From contig NZ_JAEQMU010000001.1 in NCBI RefSeq assembly GCF_017908035.1, positions 868,001-932,000 on the forward strand: a stretch of DNA of 64,000 nucleotides, written 5' to 3'. Shown piece after piece: positions 18,441-27,755 of the stretch. The DNA comes from Sphingobacterium tabacisoli. GTDB taxonomy: Bacteria; Bacteroidota; Bacteroidia; Sphingobacteriales; Sphingobacteriaceae. How positions within the stretch are numbered: the first letter of the stretch is position 1; each line of letters opens with the position of its first letter. The translations under genes and the position numbers were made by a program. Below the pieces are notes generated by a model. That model was not told the DNA's origin and ran no database searches. It was given only the letters and a program-made list of their open reading frames with translations.

Positions 18441-19511
18441 CTACAAAGTCTCTTTACCCCTTGCATATTGAGATGCCCAAGGAATGTCGATCTTTAGCTC
18501 ATGGGCGAACTGAAGAACAAGGTGAGGATTTTGTAGAAAACCTCTACCTATAAGTATAATATCCGCCTGATTCTGTTCAATAATTTGCTCCGCTTGCTTT
18601 GCATTCTTTATTAGACCTACCGTCCCTATAAGTATTCCAGTATCTTCTTTAATCCGTTGCGCAAAGGGGACCTGATAGTTCTCCTTGACCACAATTTCCT
18701 GATGCCTAACCGCTCCACCCGAAGAAACATCAACAACTTCAACGCCCATTGTTTTAATTATTTTTACAAGCTCAACAGACTCTTCAAGGTTCCATCCGCC
18801 ATCTGCCCAGTCCGTAGCAGAAATCCGCACCCATAGTGAACGATTCTCTATGACAGGCTGCACGGCACAGATAATATCTAGGAGAAAACGTATCCTGTTT
18901 TCAAATGAACCTCCATACTCATCCGTACGCTGGTTCGTCAGTGGAGAGAGAAATTGATGGATAAGATAACCGTGAGCGGCGTGCAATTCTATTACATCAT
19001 AACCAATCTGTACTGCACGTACTGCTGCTGACCGGAATGCATCTATTATTTTTTTTATTTCTACAATATCCAGCACAATAGGTGGATTTTCTTGCGGATA
19101 ATAAGGGATAGGAGAAGGCGCTACAGTCTGCCATCCATTTGGGTCATCCGGAGCTATCTGAGCACGGCTAATCCATGGTTTTTCGGTTGAAGCCTTACGT
19201 CCCGCATGTGCCAATTGTATACCGATGAGGCCCCCCTGACCGTGCACAAACTCGACTATATCCTTTAACGGAGACATATGTTCATCTTTCCATAGGCCTA
19301 AGTCACCGTAAGAAATACGTCCTTCAGCGGCTACTGATGTCGCTTCTTGGATTATCAATCCTGCTTTAGCGATTGCAAACTGTCCCAAATGCACCAAATG
19401 CCAATGGGTAGCAAAACCGTCCAATGCCGAATACTGACACATAGGAGAGACCACCAATCTGTTGGGGAGGGTTTGATGTTTTAATGCCAAGGGAGAGAAT
19501 AGTAAACTCAT
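18441..19511 (-). CDS. namA: NADH:flavin oxidoreductase, Old Yellow Enzyme, YqjM type
   Basis: 356 residues, the usual size of the YqjM-type OYE class. The FMN-linked TIM barrel shows the N-terminal SPMCQYSA with Cys25 (the residue that tunes the flavin in YqjM), QLAHAGRKAST, and the active-site histidine pair in ELHAAHGYLIHQFLSP. It would reduce activated C=C bonds of alpha,beta-unsaturated carbonyls or nitro compounds using NAD(P)H. It has no obvious operon partner; the helicase gene lies downstream on the same strand. The gene symbol follows the YqjM/NamA class and is tentative. Confidence 0.88.
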   Translation of the reverse strand: MSLLFSPLALKHQTLPNRLVVSPMCQYSALDGFATHWHLVHLGQFAIAKAGLIIQEATSVAAEGRISYGDLGLWKDEHMSPLKDIVEFVHGQGGLIGIQLAHAGRKASTEKPWISRAQIAPDDPNGWQTVAPSPIPYYPQENPPIVLDIVEIKKIIDAFRSAAVRAVQIGYDVIELHAAHGYLIHQFLSPLTNQRTDEYGGSFENRIRFLLDIICAVQPVIENRSLWVRISATDWADGGWNLEESVELVKIIKTMGVEVVDVSSGGAVRHQEIVVKENYQVPFAQRIKEDTGILIGTVGLIKNAKQAEQIIEQNQADIILIGRGFLQNPHLVLQFAHELKIDIPWASQYARGKETL

Positions 19512-19867
19512 GCTTATAAAAATAAGCTATTTTACTTAGACTAGGAAAGTCTCACCGCACAAAATAACCACTGGCCTTGGACAGTACATGTTATTAGGTA
19601 TGAATTAATAATTTGCTTTTGCAATTTAAATTTGTTTGATTTGTTTTCGAATTACGAGACCGTAAATGAAAAGAGAAGAGTGTGGAATTAACTAAAACCA
19701 CATTCAACCAACTAATAACATCTGATTATATACTTAAAACACACATTTTCTTACAAACAACGTGTTTTCTGATTTTTCAGTAGCTAATAGGTAGCCTTTG
19801 CAAATCGTCTCAATCAAAAGCTTATATAGCTAAAAACCGAACCTAAACCTAAACAAATTCTAACCCC
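19512..19867. other. Divergent intergenic region (356 bp)
   Basis: Lies between the divergent OYE gene and the DctA-type gene and should hold both promoters. A TAAATTTG box (19627-19634) fits the Bacteroidota -7 consensus on the plus strand, but I see no well-spaced TTG. It lies more than 200 bases before the carrier gene. No coding region is supported. Confidence 0.4.
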
Positions 19868-21163
19868 ATGATTATTGAAGACCCTATTATTCACGCAGAC
19901 AACCAATACAGACGACCTAAATTCTACCAACTACTATATGTACAAGTACTATTCGCTATTCTTATAGGTGTATTTCTAGGGCATTACTACCCCAAGGTCG
20001 GCGTCCTATTGAAACCCTTAGGAGATGGTTTCATCCAACTAATTAAGATGATTATTGCTCCCGTCATTTTTATTACCGTATCGACAGGTATAGCCTCTAT
20101 GAGCGATATGAAAAAAATTGGACGGGTAGCCGGAAAATCCTTCGCGTACTTTCTAACCTTTTCCACACTAGCACTAATAATAGGATTAATCGTCAGCAAT
20201 ATCGTCAAGCCAGGACATGGATTACATATCGACCCGTCTACTTTAGATTACGATGCTGTGGCTGATTACGTCAAAGACGCAAAACATTCCAGCTTATTGA
20301 ATTTTGTACTAGACATTATTCCCAGTACACTTGTAAGCCCCTTGACGGGAACAAACATACTACAGGTACTATTTACTGCCGTTCTATTTGGTGTGGGCCT
20401 ATCCTTGACCTTAGACAAGAGCAAACCTGTATTGGATTTCTTGCAGGCCCTTGCACATCCCATTTTCAAAGTCGTAAGTATGCTCATGAAACTAGCGCCA
20501 TTAGGTGCGTTAGGAGCAATGGCATTCACCATCGGGATGTACGGTATCGCCTCTATGAGCAATTTAATAGTATTGGTACTTGCCTTTTATCTCACGTCTG
20601 CTCTTTTTGTGTGCCTCATATTGGGTGCTGTAGCACGATATAACGGATTCTCCATTTTCAAACTATTGAAATACCTCAAAGACGAACTCCTACTTGTTCT
20701 TGCAACTAGTTCATCCGAATCCGCACTACCATCATTGATGCAAAAAATGGAAAATGCAGGCTGTTCCAAATCTGTTGTTGGTCTCGTAGTACCAACCGGG
20801 TATTCCTTCAATCTTGATGGTACCAATATATACATGACATTGGCGGCGCTGTTTATTGCACAGGCATGTGATATCCATTTAGACTTTGGTCAGCAGGCCG
20901 TTCTGTTACTCGTTGCAATGCTCAGTTCCAAAGGTGCTGCCGGTGTTTCCGGAGCTGGCTTTATCACCTTAGCAGCTACGTTAGCTGTTGTTCCTGAAGT
21001 TCCTATAGCAGGGATGACACTCATCCTCGGAGTAGATAAGTTTATGTCCGAATGTAGAGCTTTGACAAATTTTATCGGAAATGCTGTAGCCACTATCGTG
21101 GTAGCGAAGTGGGAAAATCAGCTTGACCCTATGCTACTGGAAGAAACCCTAAATAATAATTAG
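19868..21163 (+). CDS. DctA-type dicarboxylate/amino-acid:cation symporter (DAACS family)
   Basis: 431 residues with about eight membrane segments. The conserved late motifs of the family are present: serine-rich loop [17 protein letters not shown], the [19 protein letters not shown] helix, [10 protein letters not shown], and [20 protein letters not shown]. It imports C4-dicarboxylates or related acidic substrates with Na+ or H+ across the inner membrane. The LacI regulator gene starts 76 bases downstream and a catabolic operon follows, so it may carry the acid that this locus degrades. The family assignment is firm; the substrate is not. Confidence 0.9.
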   Translation: MIIEDPIIHADNQYRRPKFYQLLYVQVLFAILIGVFLGHYYPKVGVLLKPLGDGFIQLIKMIIAPVIFITVSTGIASMSDMKKIGRVAGKSFAYFLTFSTLALIIGLIVSNIVKPGHGLHIDPSTLDYDAVADYVKDAKHSSLLNFVLDIIPSTLVSPLTGTNILQVLFTAVLFGVGLSLTLDKSKPVLDFLQALAHPIFKVVSMLMKLAPLGALGAMAFTIGMYGIASMSNLIVLVLAFYLTSALFVCLILGAVARYNGFSIFKLLKYLKDELLLVLATSSSESALPSLMQKMENAGCSKSVVGLVVPTGYSFNLDGTNIYMTLAALFIAQACDIHLDFGQQAVLLLVAMLSSKGAAGVSGAGFITLAATLAVVPEVPIAGMTLILGVDKFMSECRALTNFIGNAVATIVVAKWENQLDPMLLEETLNNN

Positions 21164-21207
21164 AGCATCATTCATGATGTTATATATAAGTTATTAATTT
21201 TGAGTCT

Positions 21208-21215
21208 TACCTTTG
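21208..21215 (+). promoter_or_regulatory. Candidate -7 box for the LacI regulator gene
   Basis: TACCTTTG matches the Bacteroidota TAnnTTTG box and lies 24 bases before the regulator ATG. No good TTG is visible at -33. Confidence 0.4.
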
Positions 21216-21239
21216 ACAGGATAATATTACTTCATTATT

Positions 21240-22307
21240 ATGGAAGAAAAAACAGATAATAAGAAAGTTGGAATTAAGGAAATTGCTAAGTTAGCTAATG
21301 TTTCCATTGCTACAGTAGACAGGGTCCTTAATAATAGGAAAGATGTTTCGGACAAAACAAGAGCTAAAGTTCAGTCTATTATAAAGGAGCACAACTATCA
21401 GCCCAATCTTTATGCAAGAGCACTCTCAGTCAAGAACAATCTGAGCTTTGCGGTTTTGATTCCCAAGACATCCTCACAGACTGGCTATTGGGATTTGTGC
21501 CTCAAAGGAATAAAACAGGGCATTGAAGAGTTTAGTACGTTTGGAATAAGTATCGATATTTTTCTGTATGATCAGGAGGATGTACGGACATTTATAAAAA
21601 TGTCTGAGGATGTTCTGTCTCGGAATTTTAACGCTGTCGTCATTGCACCTATCTTTATTTCAGAAACAACCCACTTTGTAGAAGAATGCAAGAAGCGTAG
21701 GATAGAAAGTATATTTGTCAATTCTGACATTAAGGGCTGTTCGTCACTTGGCTATATCGGTCCTGACCTCTACAGTACAGGGCGACTTGCTGCCAATCTT
21801 ACTTCTTATCTAGTACCAGCAAATTCGAAGGTACTTATTCTAAATATTGCACGAGGCCTACAAAACTATGCTTACCTCAATACCAAAATTGAAGGATATA
21901 CCAACTATCTCAATAAATTAGATAGAGGGTTTGAAATATTAAACATAGATATTCCATCCAATAATTATGATGAGATAGCGATAGATCTGTTAAGACATGT
22001 CGATAACATCAATCCAGACTTAATCTTTGTCACCAACTCTCGCGTTTCTGTCGTGGGCCGTTTTTTTGATGAATACAGAAATATAAAAAAGCCTCACATT
22101 ATCGGTTTTGATTTCCTGACTGAGAATGTCGAATTCTTGGCCAGTGGAATGATCGATTTTTTGATTTGCCAAAGGCCAGACAAGCAGGGATATCTAGCAC
22201 TCAACCACCTTTATAGACATTTTCTATTAAAAGATGTAAAAGAAAACTTCAAACCCATGCCTATTGATATACTTACAATAGAAAATTATTTATTCTACGA
22301 AAATTAA
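21240..22307 (+). CDS. LacI-family transcriptional regulator
   Basis: 355 residues. The N-terminal HTH at about 10-60 (IKEIAKLANVSIATVDRVLNNRKDVSDKTRAKV) matches LacI proteins, with a helix-turn-helix and a hinge (NLYARALS). The rest is a periplasmic-binding-protein-like effector domain that senses a small sugar or acid. It lies between the DctA-like carrier and the PQQ dehydrogenase operon, so it probably represses one or both. A candidate operator with central CG is found at 22470-22483, upstream of the dehydrogenase. Confidence 0.9.
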   Translation: MEEKTDNKKVGIKEIAKLANVSIATVDRVLNNRKDVSDKTRAKVQSIIKEHNYQPNLYARALSVKNNLSFAVLIPKTSSQTGYWDLCLKGIKQGIEEFSTFGISIDIFLYDQEDVRTFIKMSEDVLSRNFNAVVIAPIFISETTHFVEECKKRRIESIFVNSDIKGCSSLGYIGPDLYSTGRLAANLTSYLVPANSKVLILNIARGLQNYAYLNTKIEGYTNYLNKLDRGFEILNIDIPSNNYDEIAIDLLRHVDNINPDLIFVTNSRVSVVGRFFDEYRNIKKPHIIGFDFLTENVEFLASGMIDFLICQRPDKQGYLALNHLYRHFLLKDVKENFKPMPIDILTIENYLFYEN

Positions 22308-22469
22308 AAATAAATTGGAGCGTATTCTTTCTTTTTATATATTTATACGCTATATCCAATATGTAAATCATTACTTCTTTAAGTATGACACAAAATCTAT
22401 ATTCATGCACTGCTAATTTAGTCAGTAATCATCATTTGGGGCGTTTCTCCATTTTTTTTACCGACATCT

Positions 22470-22483
22470 CGTTAACGTTACCG
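22470..22483. promoter_or_regulatory. Candidate LacI-type operator
   Basis: CGTTAAC|GTTACCG is a 14-bp near-perfect palindrome with a central CG and one mismatch, the usual design of LacI/GalR operators. It lies 113 bases before the dehydrogenase start and 163 bases after the LacI gene. Binding is inferred, not shown. Confidence 0.45.
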
Positions 22484-22595
22484 ATATTGCTGGTCAAAAC
22501 AGCTTTCCAAGAAAGTTGTATTGTATTTAAAGCAGCTTATAACACGTTTTCGAGTAGATAAAGAAAAAAATACAACCTCTATAAAACCTAGATTA

Positions 22596-24128
22596 ATGCA
22601 AACACTAACCAGACAAATAAAACTAATCTTTCTGATTGCCTTTGTGGTTTTCCTGAATTCCTGTGTCCCCGCCAGCAATGAGAAAGTAATAGATTACATC
22701 AAGGTTTCTGACCAAACGTATTTGTCCGTAACTGAACTCGTCGATAGTCTCGATGTTCCTTGGGATATGCAATATAACCCTACCACAAATTCGATATTCT
22801 TCACCCAGATAAAAGGCAAACTTGCCGAGTTGGACCTAGAGACCAACGAGGTTAAAGACCTATATGATGTACCCAACGTATATTACCACCGTACTTCAGG
22901 ATTACTTGGTTTGGCGATTCATCCTGATTTCACGACCAAACCTTACCTCTATATATGCCATACTACGAAGGAGCAAGATTCGTTGTTTAGTGAGTTGAGA
23001 CGTTTGGAGCTAAAAGATGGAAAAGTCGTAACCAACCAACTACTTCTCAAAATCCCTGGAGGGGCAGGGCACAATGGGTCTCGTTTAGCTTTTGACAACA
23101 ACAGAATATTATATTGGGCTACAGGTGATGTGCATTCCTTGACCCATGCACAGGATTCAACTTCATTAAATGGAAAAATCCTACGAATCAACGACGATGG
23201 TACTATCCCAAAAGACAATCCAATCCAAAACTCTTACGTATATGCCTGGGGTTTTCGCAACATGCAAGGTATGACATTTACATCTAATGGAAATCTTTTG
23301 ACTTCCGAGCATGGTGATGCCATAGAGGACGAGATCAATTGGATACGACCTTTACACAACTATGGGTGGATACAGATCGAGGGGTATCATGACACACCTC
23401 AAGAACTTGAAATAGCGCGAAAAAGCCCTCGTACTGAACCTATCAAAGCTTGGACTCCAGTAGTTGCACCCGCCGCATTAAAATACTACAGTTTTACCCA
23501 AGTGCCAGAATGGAACAATAGTTTACTACTGGGCACATTGAAAGATCAATCTTTGAGAATACTAAAACTCAACAACAAGCAGAATCAAATACTCGAAGAA
23601 GATGTTTTTTTAAAAGATAAGTATGGCAGAATTAGGGCGATAACCGTAGACAAAAAAGGAAATATTTATATCTCTACAAGCAATAGAGACTGGAAACCCC
23701 AAGTAAAATTTCCACTAGAGACAGACGACCGAATCCTCAAACTCTCTAGAGTAGACTATAAACCTGCATCATTCATCAGCAAAGAACCGAAACAGGATAA
23801 CGAGAAGATGGATGCAAAGACCTTGTATCAGTCTTATTGCGCATCTTGCCATAAAGCCGATGCCAAAGGTACAGCAGGTAGCTTTCCATCATTGGTTCAA
23901 TCGAGCATAGTGGCCAACGACAAAAACTTCATCCATACGATATTGAACGGTTTGAGCACAACCACCGCAGAAGGACAGCTCGCCTACGATTTACCAATGC
24001 CTTCCTTCTCATTTTTAACCGACGCACAAATCGCTGATGTGGCCAACTATATCCGAACAAAAACCACAACTAATAATCCACCTATAGACGCAAAATTTGT
24101 AGAGACCATACGTAATCAGAAACTATAA
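22596..24128 (+). CDS. PQQ-type sugar dehydrogenase with C-terminal cytochrome c domain (lipoprotein)
   Basis: 510 residues with the start placed at MQTLTRQIKL (22596) because it gives a lipoprotein signal (FLNSC, Cys23); an ATG at 22521 gives a longer, less natural N-terminus. The main domain has the beta-propeller pattern of soluble glucose/sorbosone dehydrogenases (LGLAIHPDF, GGAGHNGSRL, YAWGFRNMQGM, SEHGDAIEDEINWI). The end carries a c-type haem site CASCH (415-419), with a possible axial Met near 468. It would oxidise a sugar or polyol in the periplasm and pass electrons via its own haem. First gene of a four-gene operon. Confidence 0.85.
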   Translation: MQTLTRQIKLIFLIAFVVFLNSCVPASNEKVIDYIKVSDQTYLSVTELVDSLDVPWDMQYNPTTNSIFFTQIKGKLAELDLETNEVKDLYDVPNVYYHRTSGLLGLAIHPDFTTKPYLYICHTTKEQDSLFSELRRLELKDGKVVTNQLLLKIPGGAGHNGSRLAFDNNRILYWATGDVHSLTHAQDSTSLNGKILRINDDGTIPKDNPIQNSYVYAWGFRNMQGMTFTSNGNLLTSEHGDAIEDEINWIRPLHNYGWIQIEGYHDTPQELEIARKSPRTEPIKAWTPVVAPAALKYYSFTQVPEWNNSLLLGTLKDQSLRILKLNNKQNQILEEDVFLKDKYGRIRAITVDKKGNIYISTSNRDWKPQVKFPLETDDRILKLSRVDYKPASFISKEPKQDNEKMDAKTLYQSYCASCHKADAKGTAGSFPSLVQSSIVANDKNFIHTILNGLSTTTAEGQLAYDLPMPSFSFLTDAQIADVANYIRTKTTTNNPPIDAKFVETIRNQKL

Positions 24129-24133
24129 ACTAT

Positions 24134-25336
24134 ATGAAAAAAATACTTAACATATTAGGCCCCGGCATCATCACTGCCGCTCTTGTTTTCGGGCCCAGTA
24201 AAATGACAATAACATCAAAAATGGGAGCAGACTATGCCTATTCCCTCGTATGGATTGTTTTTGTAGCCCTGTTTTTTATGGGCATCTATACAGCTATGTG
24301 TTCCCGGATTGGAGCTTCACAAGACAAAAGCCTTTTGACATTAATCAAAACCTATTTTAATAAGCCGATTGGTATTGCAATAGGTATTGGTGTGTTTTTG
24401 GTCGCCACCTCTTTCCAAGCCGGAAATAGTATTGGCGTGGGAATCGCTATAGGCGAAGCCACCGGCACAGCTCCCTATATATGGGTTATTACATTTACCA
24501 TTCTAGGGATATGCCTCTTATTTTTTCCTTCGTTCTACAAAGTGATGGAAAAACTGATGATAGCACTAGTCCTACTTATGCTTGCCTGTTTTGTTGCGAC
24601 ATTATTCCTGGCAGAGATCGACTTCAAAGAGTTTGGTAAAGGTCTTATCCCATCTATCCCAGAGGGATCATTGGGTCTGGTTATCGCTTTTACAGCATCT
24701 TGTTTCTCTCTTGTGGGTGCATTCTACCAAAGTTATTTAATACAGGAGCGCAAGAAAATGAATACTGAAGGTGTCAGTATAAAAAAAGCGGAACAGGGGG
24801 GCTTCGTTGGAGTAGGGATCCTAGGGTTTATGAGCCTTGCAGTCATGGTCTGCGCGGCCGCAGTATTATTTCCAAAGGGAATACATGTAGGTAGTGCCGC
24901 CGAAATGGGCAAAGCTTTAGAACCTTTATTTGGCAAGCATGCGAGTTCTTTGTTCTTCGTTGGACTATTCGGAGCGGCTTTCTCCTCTTTAGTTGGTAAT
25001 GCAACCGTCGGAGGAGCTCTCTTGGGAGATGCACTTGGTTTTGGTAGTAGCTTGAGTAGTACAAAAGTAAAATTCCTGATTTCTATCGTAATGATACTCG
25101 GTTGTATTGTTGCCGTTAGTTTCGGAAAATTACCTTTAGAGCTCATCGTTGTTGCTCAGAGTATCACGATCTTCCTAGTCCCATTCATAGGTATTTCAAT
25201 CTATGCTATTGCCAATAGTAAGAAAGTAATGGGGGATAAAGCGAACAACCTATTTTATAAAATAGCAGGAGCGCTTGGTCTACTGGTAATATTGATTTTA
25301 ATGGTTAGTAATGTTTACGATATGTTTTTAAAGTAA
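24134..25336 (+). CDS. Nramp-related membrane transporter with altered metal-site motifs
   Basis: 400 residues with about 10-11 membrane helices. The N-terminus (NILGPGIITAALVFGPSKM) aligns with the TM1 region of Nramp proteins, but the metal-binding DPGN is replaced by FGPSK. The MPH motif of TM6 also looks absent (SCFSLVGAFYQSYLIQER at the expected place). It is therefore related to Nramp transporters but may move something other than Mn2+ or Fe2+. It starts 5 bases after the dehydrogenase and ends 1 base before the next gene, so it belongs to a catabolic operon and could carry the substrate of that pathway. Confidence 0.7.
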   Translation: MKKILNILGPGIITAALVFGPSKMTITSKMGADYAYSLVWIVFVALFFMGIYTAMCSRIGASQDKSLLTLIKTYFNKPIGIAIGIGVFLVATSFQAGNSIGVGIAIGEATGTAPYIWVITFTILGICLLFFPSFYKVMEKLMIALVLLMLACFVATLFLAEIDFKEFGKGLIPSIPEGSLGLVIAFTASCFSLVGAFYQSYLIQERKKMNTEGVSIKKAEQGGFVGVGILGFMSLAVMVCAAAVLFPKGIHVGSAAEMGKALEPLFGKHASSLFFVGLFGAAFSSLVGNATVGGALLGDALGFGSSLSSTKVKFLISIVMILGCIVAVSFGKLPLELIVVAQSITIFLVPFIGISIYAIANSKKVMGDKANNLFYKIAGALGLLVILILMVSNVYDMFLK

Positions 25337-25337
25337 T

Positions 25338-26360
25338 ATGGAAAATAAAATTTTAAGAGAATTAGAAGAAAAATACACCAAGCCATCTGCTGATTTCTTG
25401 GCGGACTTGAAGAATATCGACGGCGACTTTGTTTTTCTAGGAATCGGAGGGAAGATGGGACCAAGTATGGCCAAGCTACTTATCGATGGTCTAAAAGCAT
25501 TAGGTTTGGAACGCAAAGTATACGGAGTATCCCGCTTTTCGGACAAAGAGGGGAAAAACTATTTAGAAAGCTTGGGGATAGAGACTATTGTGTGCGACCT
25601 ACTTGATGATGATGCGCTACAGCAACTACCCGAGGTAAAAAATGTCATATACCTAGCCGGTTTCAAATTCGGTGCTGTTGGCAAAGAAGATTTTACCTGG
25701 GCGATGAATACCTACCTTCCGGGCAGGGTAGCGGAAAAGTTTAAAAACGCTAGAATAGTCGCCCTTTCTTCCGGCAACGTATTACCATTCGTGTCCATTA
25801 CTTCAGCAGGCGTAGACGAAGAAGTTGCTCCAGAACCTATCGGCGAGTATGCGCAAAGCACCTTAGGCAGAGAGCGCATTTTCACCTATTTTAGTAAAAA
25901 GAACAATACACCAACACTTCTTTATCGCCTCAATTATGCGGTCGATTTTAGATACGGAGTAGTTAGAGAAATAGCAAAACAAGTCTATAACGAGCAAGCC
26001 ATCGACCTTACGAGCAATAATGTCAATGTCATCTGGCAACACGATGCCAACGAAATCGCTATACGCAGTCTTTTGCATACAACGGCACCAGCAAAGGTAC
26101 TTAATGTAACCGGGCCAGAGATATTATCTATCAAGTGGGTCGCCGAAAAAATAGGACAGGGCTTAGGTAAGAAGGCGACATTCATCAATGAACCAGAAAA
26201 TACCGCATTATTGAATAATGCAGCAGAATGCCATCGTTTATTCGGCTTTCCTAAGGTCGGTATATTAGAAATTATAGATATCACCGTACAGTGGATACGC
26301 AATAATGGTGATGAGTTTGGCAAGGATACACATTTTCAAGAGAGGAAGGGCAAATTTTAA
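25338..26360 (+). CDS. NAD-dependent epimerase/dehydratase-like protein (extended SDR)
   Basis: 340 residues. The N-terminal Rossmann segment VFLGIGGKMGPSMAKLL has a glycine-rich loop, followed by IVCDLLDDDALQQLPEVKNVIYLAG, typical of extended SDR enzymes. The usual YxxxK active-site pair appears altered: the best aligned stretch is EYAQSTLGRE, with Tyr but Thr in place of Lys. Activity may therefore differ from standard epimerases. It sits between the Nramp-like carrier and the DapA/NanA-like lyase, and its stop overlaps the start of the next gene. It likely acts on a sugar acid, but the substrate is unknown. Confidence 0.7.
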   Translation: MENKILRELEEKYTKPSADFLADLKNIDGDFVFLGIGGKMGPSMAKLLIDGLKALGLERKVYGVSRFSDKEGKNYLESLGIETIVCDLLDDDALQQLPEVKNVIYLAGFKFGAVGKEDFTWAMNTYLPGRVAEKFKNARIVALSSGNVLPFVSITSAGVDEEVAPEPIGEYAQSTLGRERIFTYFSKKNNTPTLLYRLNYAVDFRYGVVREIAKQVYNEQAIDLTSNNVNVIWQHDANEIAIRSLLHTTAPAKVLNVTGPEILSIKWVAEKIGQGLGKKATFINEPENTALLNNAAECHRLFGFPKVGILEIIDITVQWIRNNGDEFGKDTHFQERKGKF

Positions 26361-27430
26361 TGAGAAGACTCGATAAAGACAAAAAAGAATTACTATTTGC
26401 GGGTACAGTTTTACCTGCAAACCCGTTATGCTTAAATGAGCAACGACAATTAGATGAAGAAGGCCAGCGATTACTGACAAAATACTACATCGCCAGTGGA
26501 GCAGATGGTGTCGCTATTGGTGTACACTCCACTCAGTTTGAGATACGTCTACCAGAGCACAATCTACTTGAAGATGTCTTTAGGATCACCAGTGAGGTGG
26601 TAGACTCCTGCAAAATCGACAGGCCTTTTATTAAGATAGCTGGGATAGTTGGTCCTACAGAACAAGCCGTATCTGAAGCCAAATTAGCAGTTAAATATGG
26701 GTACGATATGGGGCTATTAAGCATGGGCGGACTGCAGGATTTGACGGAGGAAGAAATATTAAAACGCACTGAAGCCGTAGCACAGATCATACCTGTGTTT
26801 GGTTTTTACCTGCAGCCCTCTGTTGGCGGTCGAATTTTCTCCTACGACTTTTGGACTAAATTTGTAGCTATCGATAATGTTATAGCTATCAAGTGTGCTT
26901 CATTCAACCGTTATCAGACCCTAGATGTCGTTCGAGCAATAGCGAACTCCCCTCGAAGAGATGACATCGCATTATACACTGGTAATGATGACAATATCGT
27001 TGCAGATTTACTTTCCCTTTACAAATTCAATGTAGATGGCGAAGAACGCACCGTACAATTCAGAGGAGGCCTCTTAGGACATTGGGCAGTCTGGACCAGC
27101 AAGGCTGTAGAATTGCTTAAACTGGTCAAAGATTTCAAAGCCAATCCAACCCATGAAAAATGGATGAATTTACAGATTCTAAACAATCAAACAACCGATG
27201 CCAATGCCGCTTTATTTGACGTAGCAAATGATTTTCACGGTTGCATCCCAGGTATACATGAGGTCCTGCGCAGACAGGGACTTATGAAAGGCATCTGGTG
27301 TTTGAATCCTGATGAAGTACTTTCAGAAGGTCAATATGATGAATTGACACGGATTCAGCACGATTATCCCAACTTAAACGATGATACATTCGTCAACGAG
27401 TTTTTAAAGCAGCAATCATCGAAAGCATAA
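26360..27430 (+). CDS. Dihydrodipicolinate synthase/N-acetylneuraminate lyase family protein
   Basis: 356 residues, longer than the usual 290-310. The TIM-barrel class I aldolase features are visible: Schiff-base Lys178 in VIAIKCASF and Tyr150 in GFYLQPSVGG. Such enzymes split or join 2-keto acids via pyruvate. In this operon it probably performs retro-aldol or dehydration of a sugar-acid derivative. The start overlaps the previous stop (TAATG). It is the last gene, followed by a strong terminator. Confidence 0.82.
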   Translation: MRRLDKDKKELLFAGTVLPANPLCLNEQRQLDEEGQRLLTKYYIASGADGVAIGVHSTQFEIRLPEHNLLEDVFRITSEVVDSCKIDRPFIKIAGIVGPTEQAVSEAKLAVKYGYDMGLLSMGGLQDLTEEEILKRTEAVAQIIPVFGFYLQPSVGGRIFSYDFWTKFVAIDNVIAIKCASFNRYQTLDVVRAIANSPRRDDIALYTGNDDNIVADLLSLYKFNVDGEERTVQFRGGLLGHWAVWTSKAVELLKLVKDFKANPTHEKWMNLQILNNQTTDANAALFDVANDFHGCIPGIHEVLRRQGLMKGIWCLNPDEVLSEGQYDELTRIQHDYPNLNDDTFVNEFLKQQSSKA

Positions 27431-27755
27431 AATGGTAAGCAGTTTGCTATCGATGTAATGTTAGCATGTCGGTACCGTCCTCCAGCGGTCATTCTTAAGG
27501 AGGATAGGTACTGACTTTTTTGCCATTATAACTTCATTCAGCTATGTATACAGCCCTCCTTTAATAACCGTCTCTATAGTATCCACAACAAATTTTCATC
27601 TCACACTAGCGAATTGTAAATTAAGTCAACTAATCATAAGCGAAATACCATTTTTCAATAGAAAGTTTGTTATTTCGAGTATAATTTAGAAGCAGGCTTC
27701 ATAATCAGACATACATTGTCTAGGTGCTTATTTCTAATTTTTAAGTTCGACAGAC
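27431..27755. other. Intergenic region (325 bp)
   Basis: Holds the terminator at 27468-27521; the rest is AT-rich. A possible promoter for the TPR gene consists of TTG (about 27717) followed after about 16 bases by TAATTTTT, a weak match. No coding region is supported. Confidence 0.4.
27468..27521 (+). terminator. Terminator of the dehydrogenase/lyase operon
   Basis: GTCGGTACCGTCCTCC pairs imperfectly with GGAGGATAGGTACTGAC around a 15-nt loop, and a T run follows directly (27516-27521). Confidence 0.75.

Noticed and set aside
24733..25146. 137-codon frame antisense to the Nramp-like gene
   Set aside because: The plus-strand gene has clear membrane helices and operon spacing; the antisense translation has no protein-like pattern.
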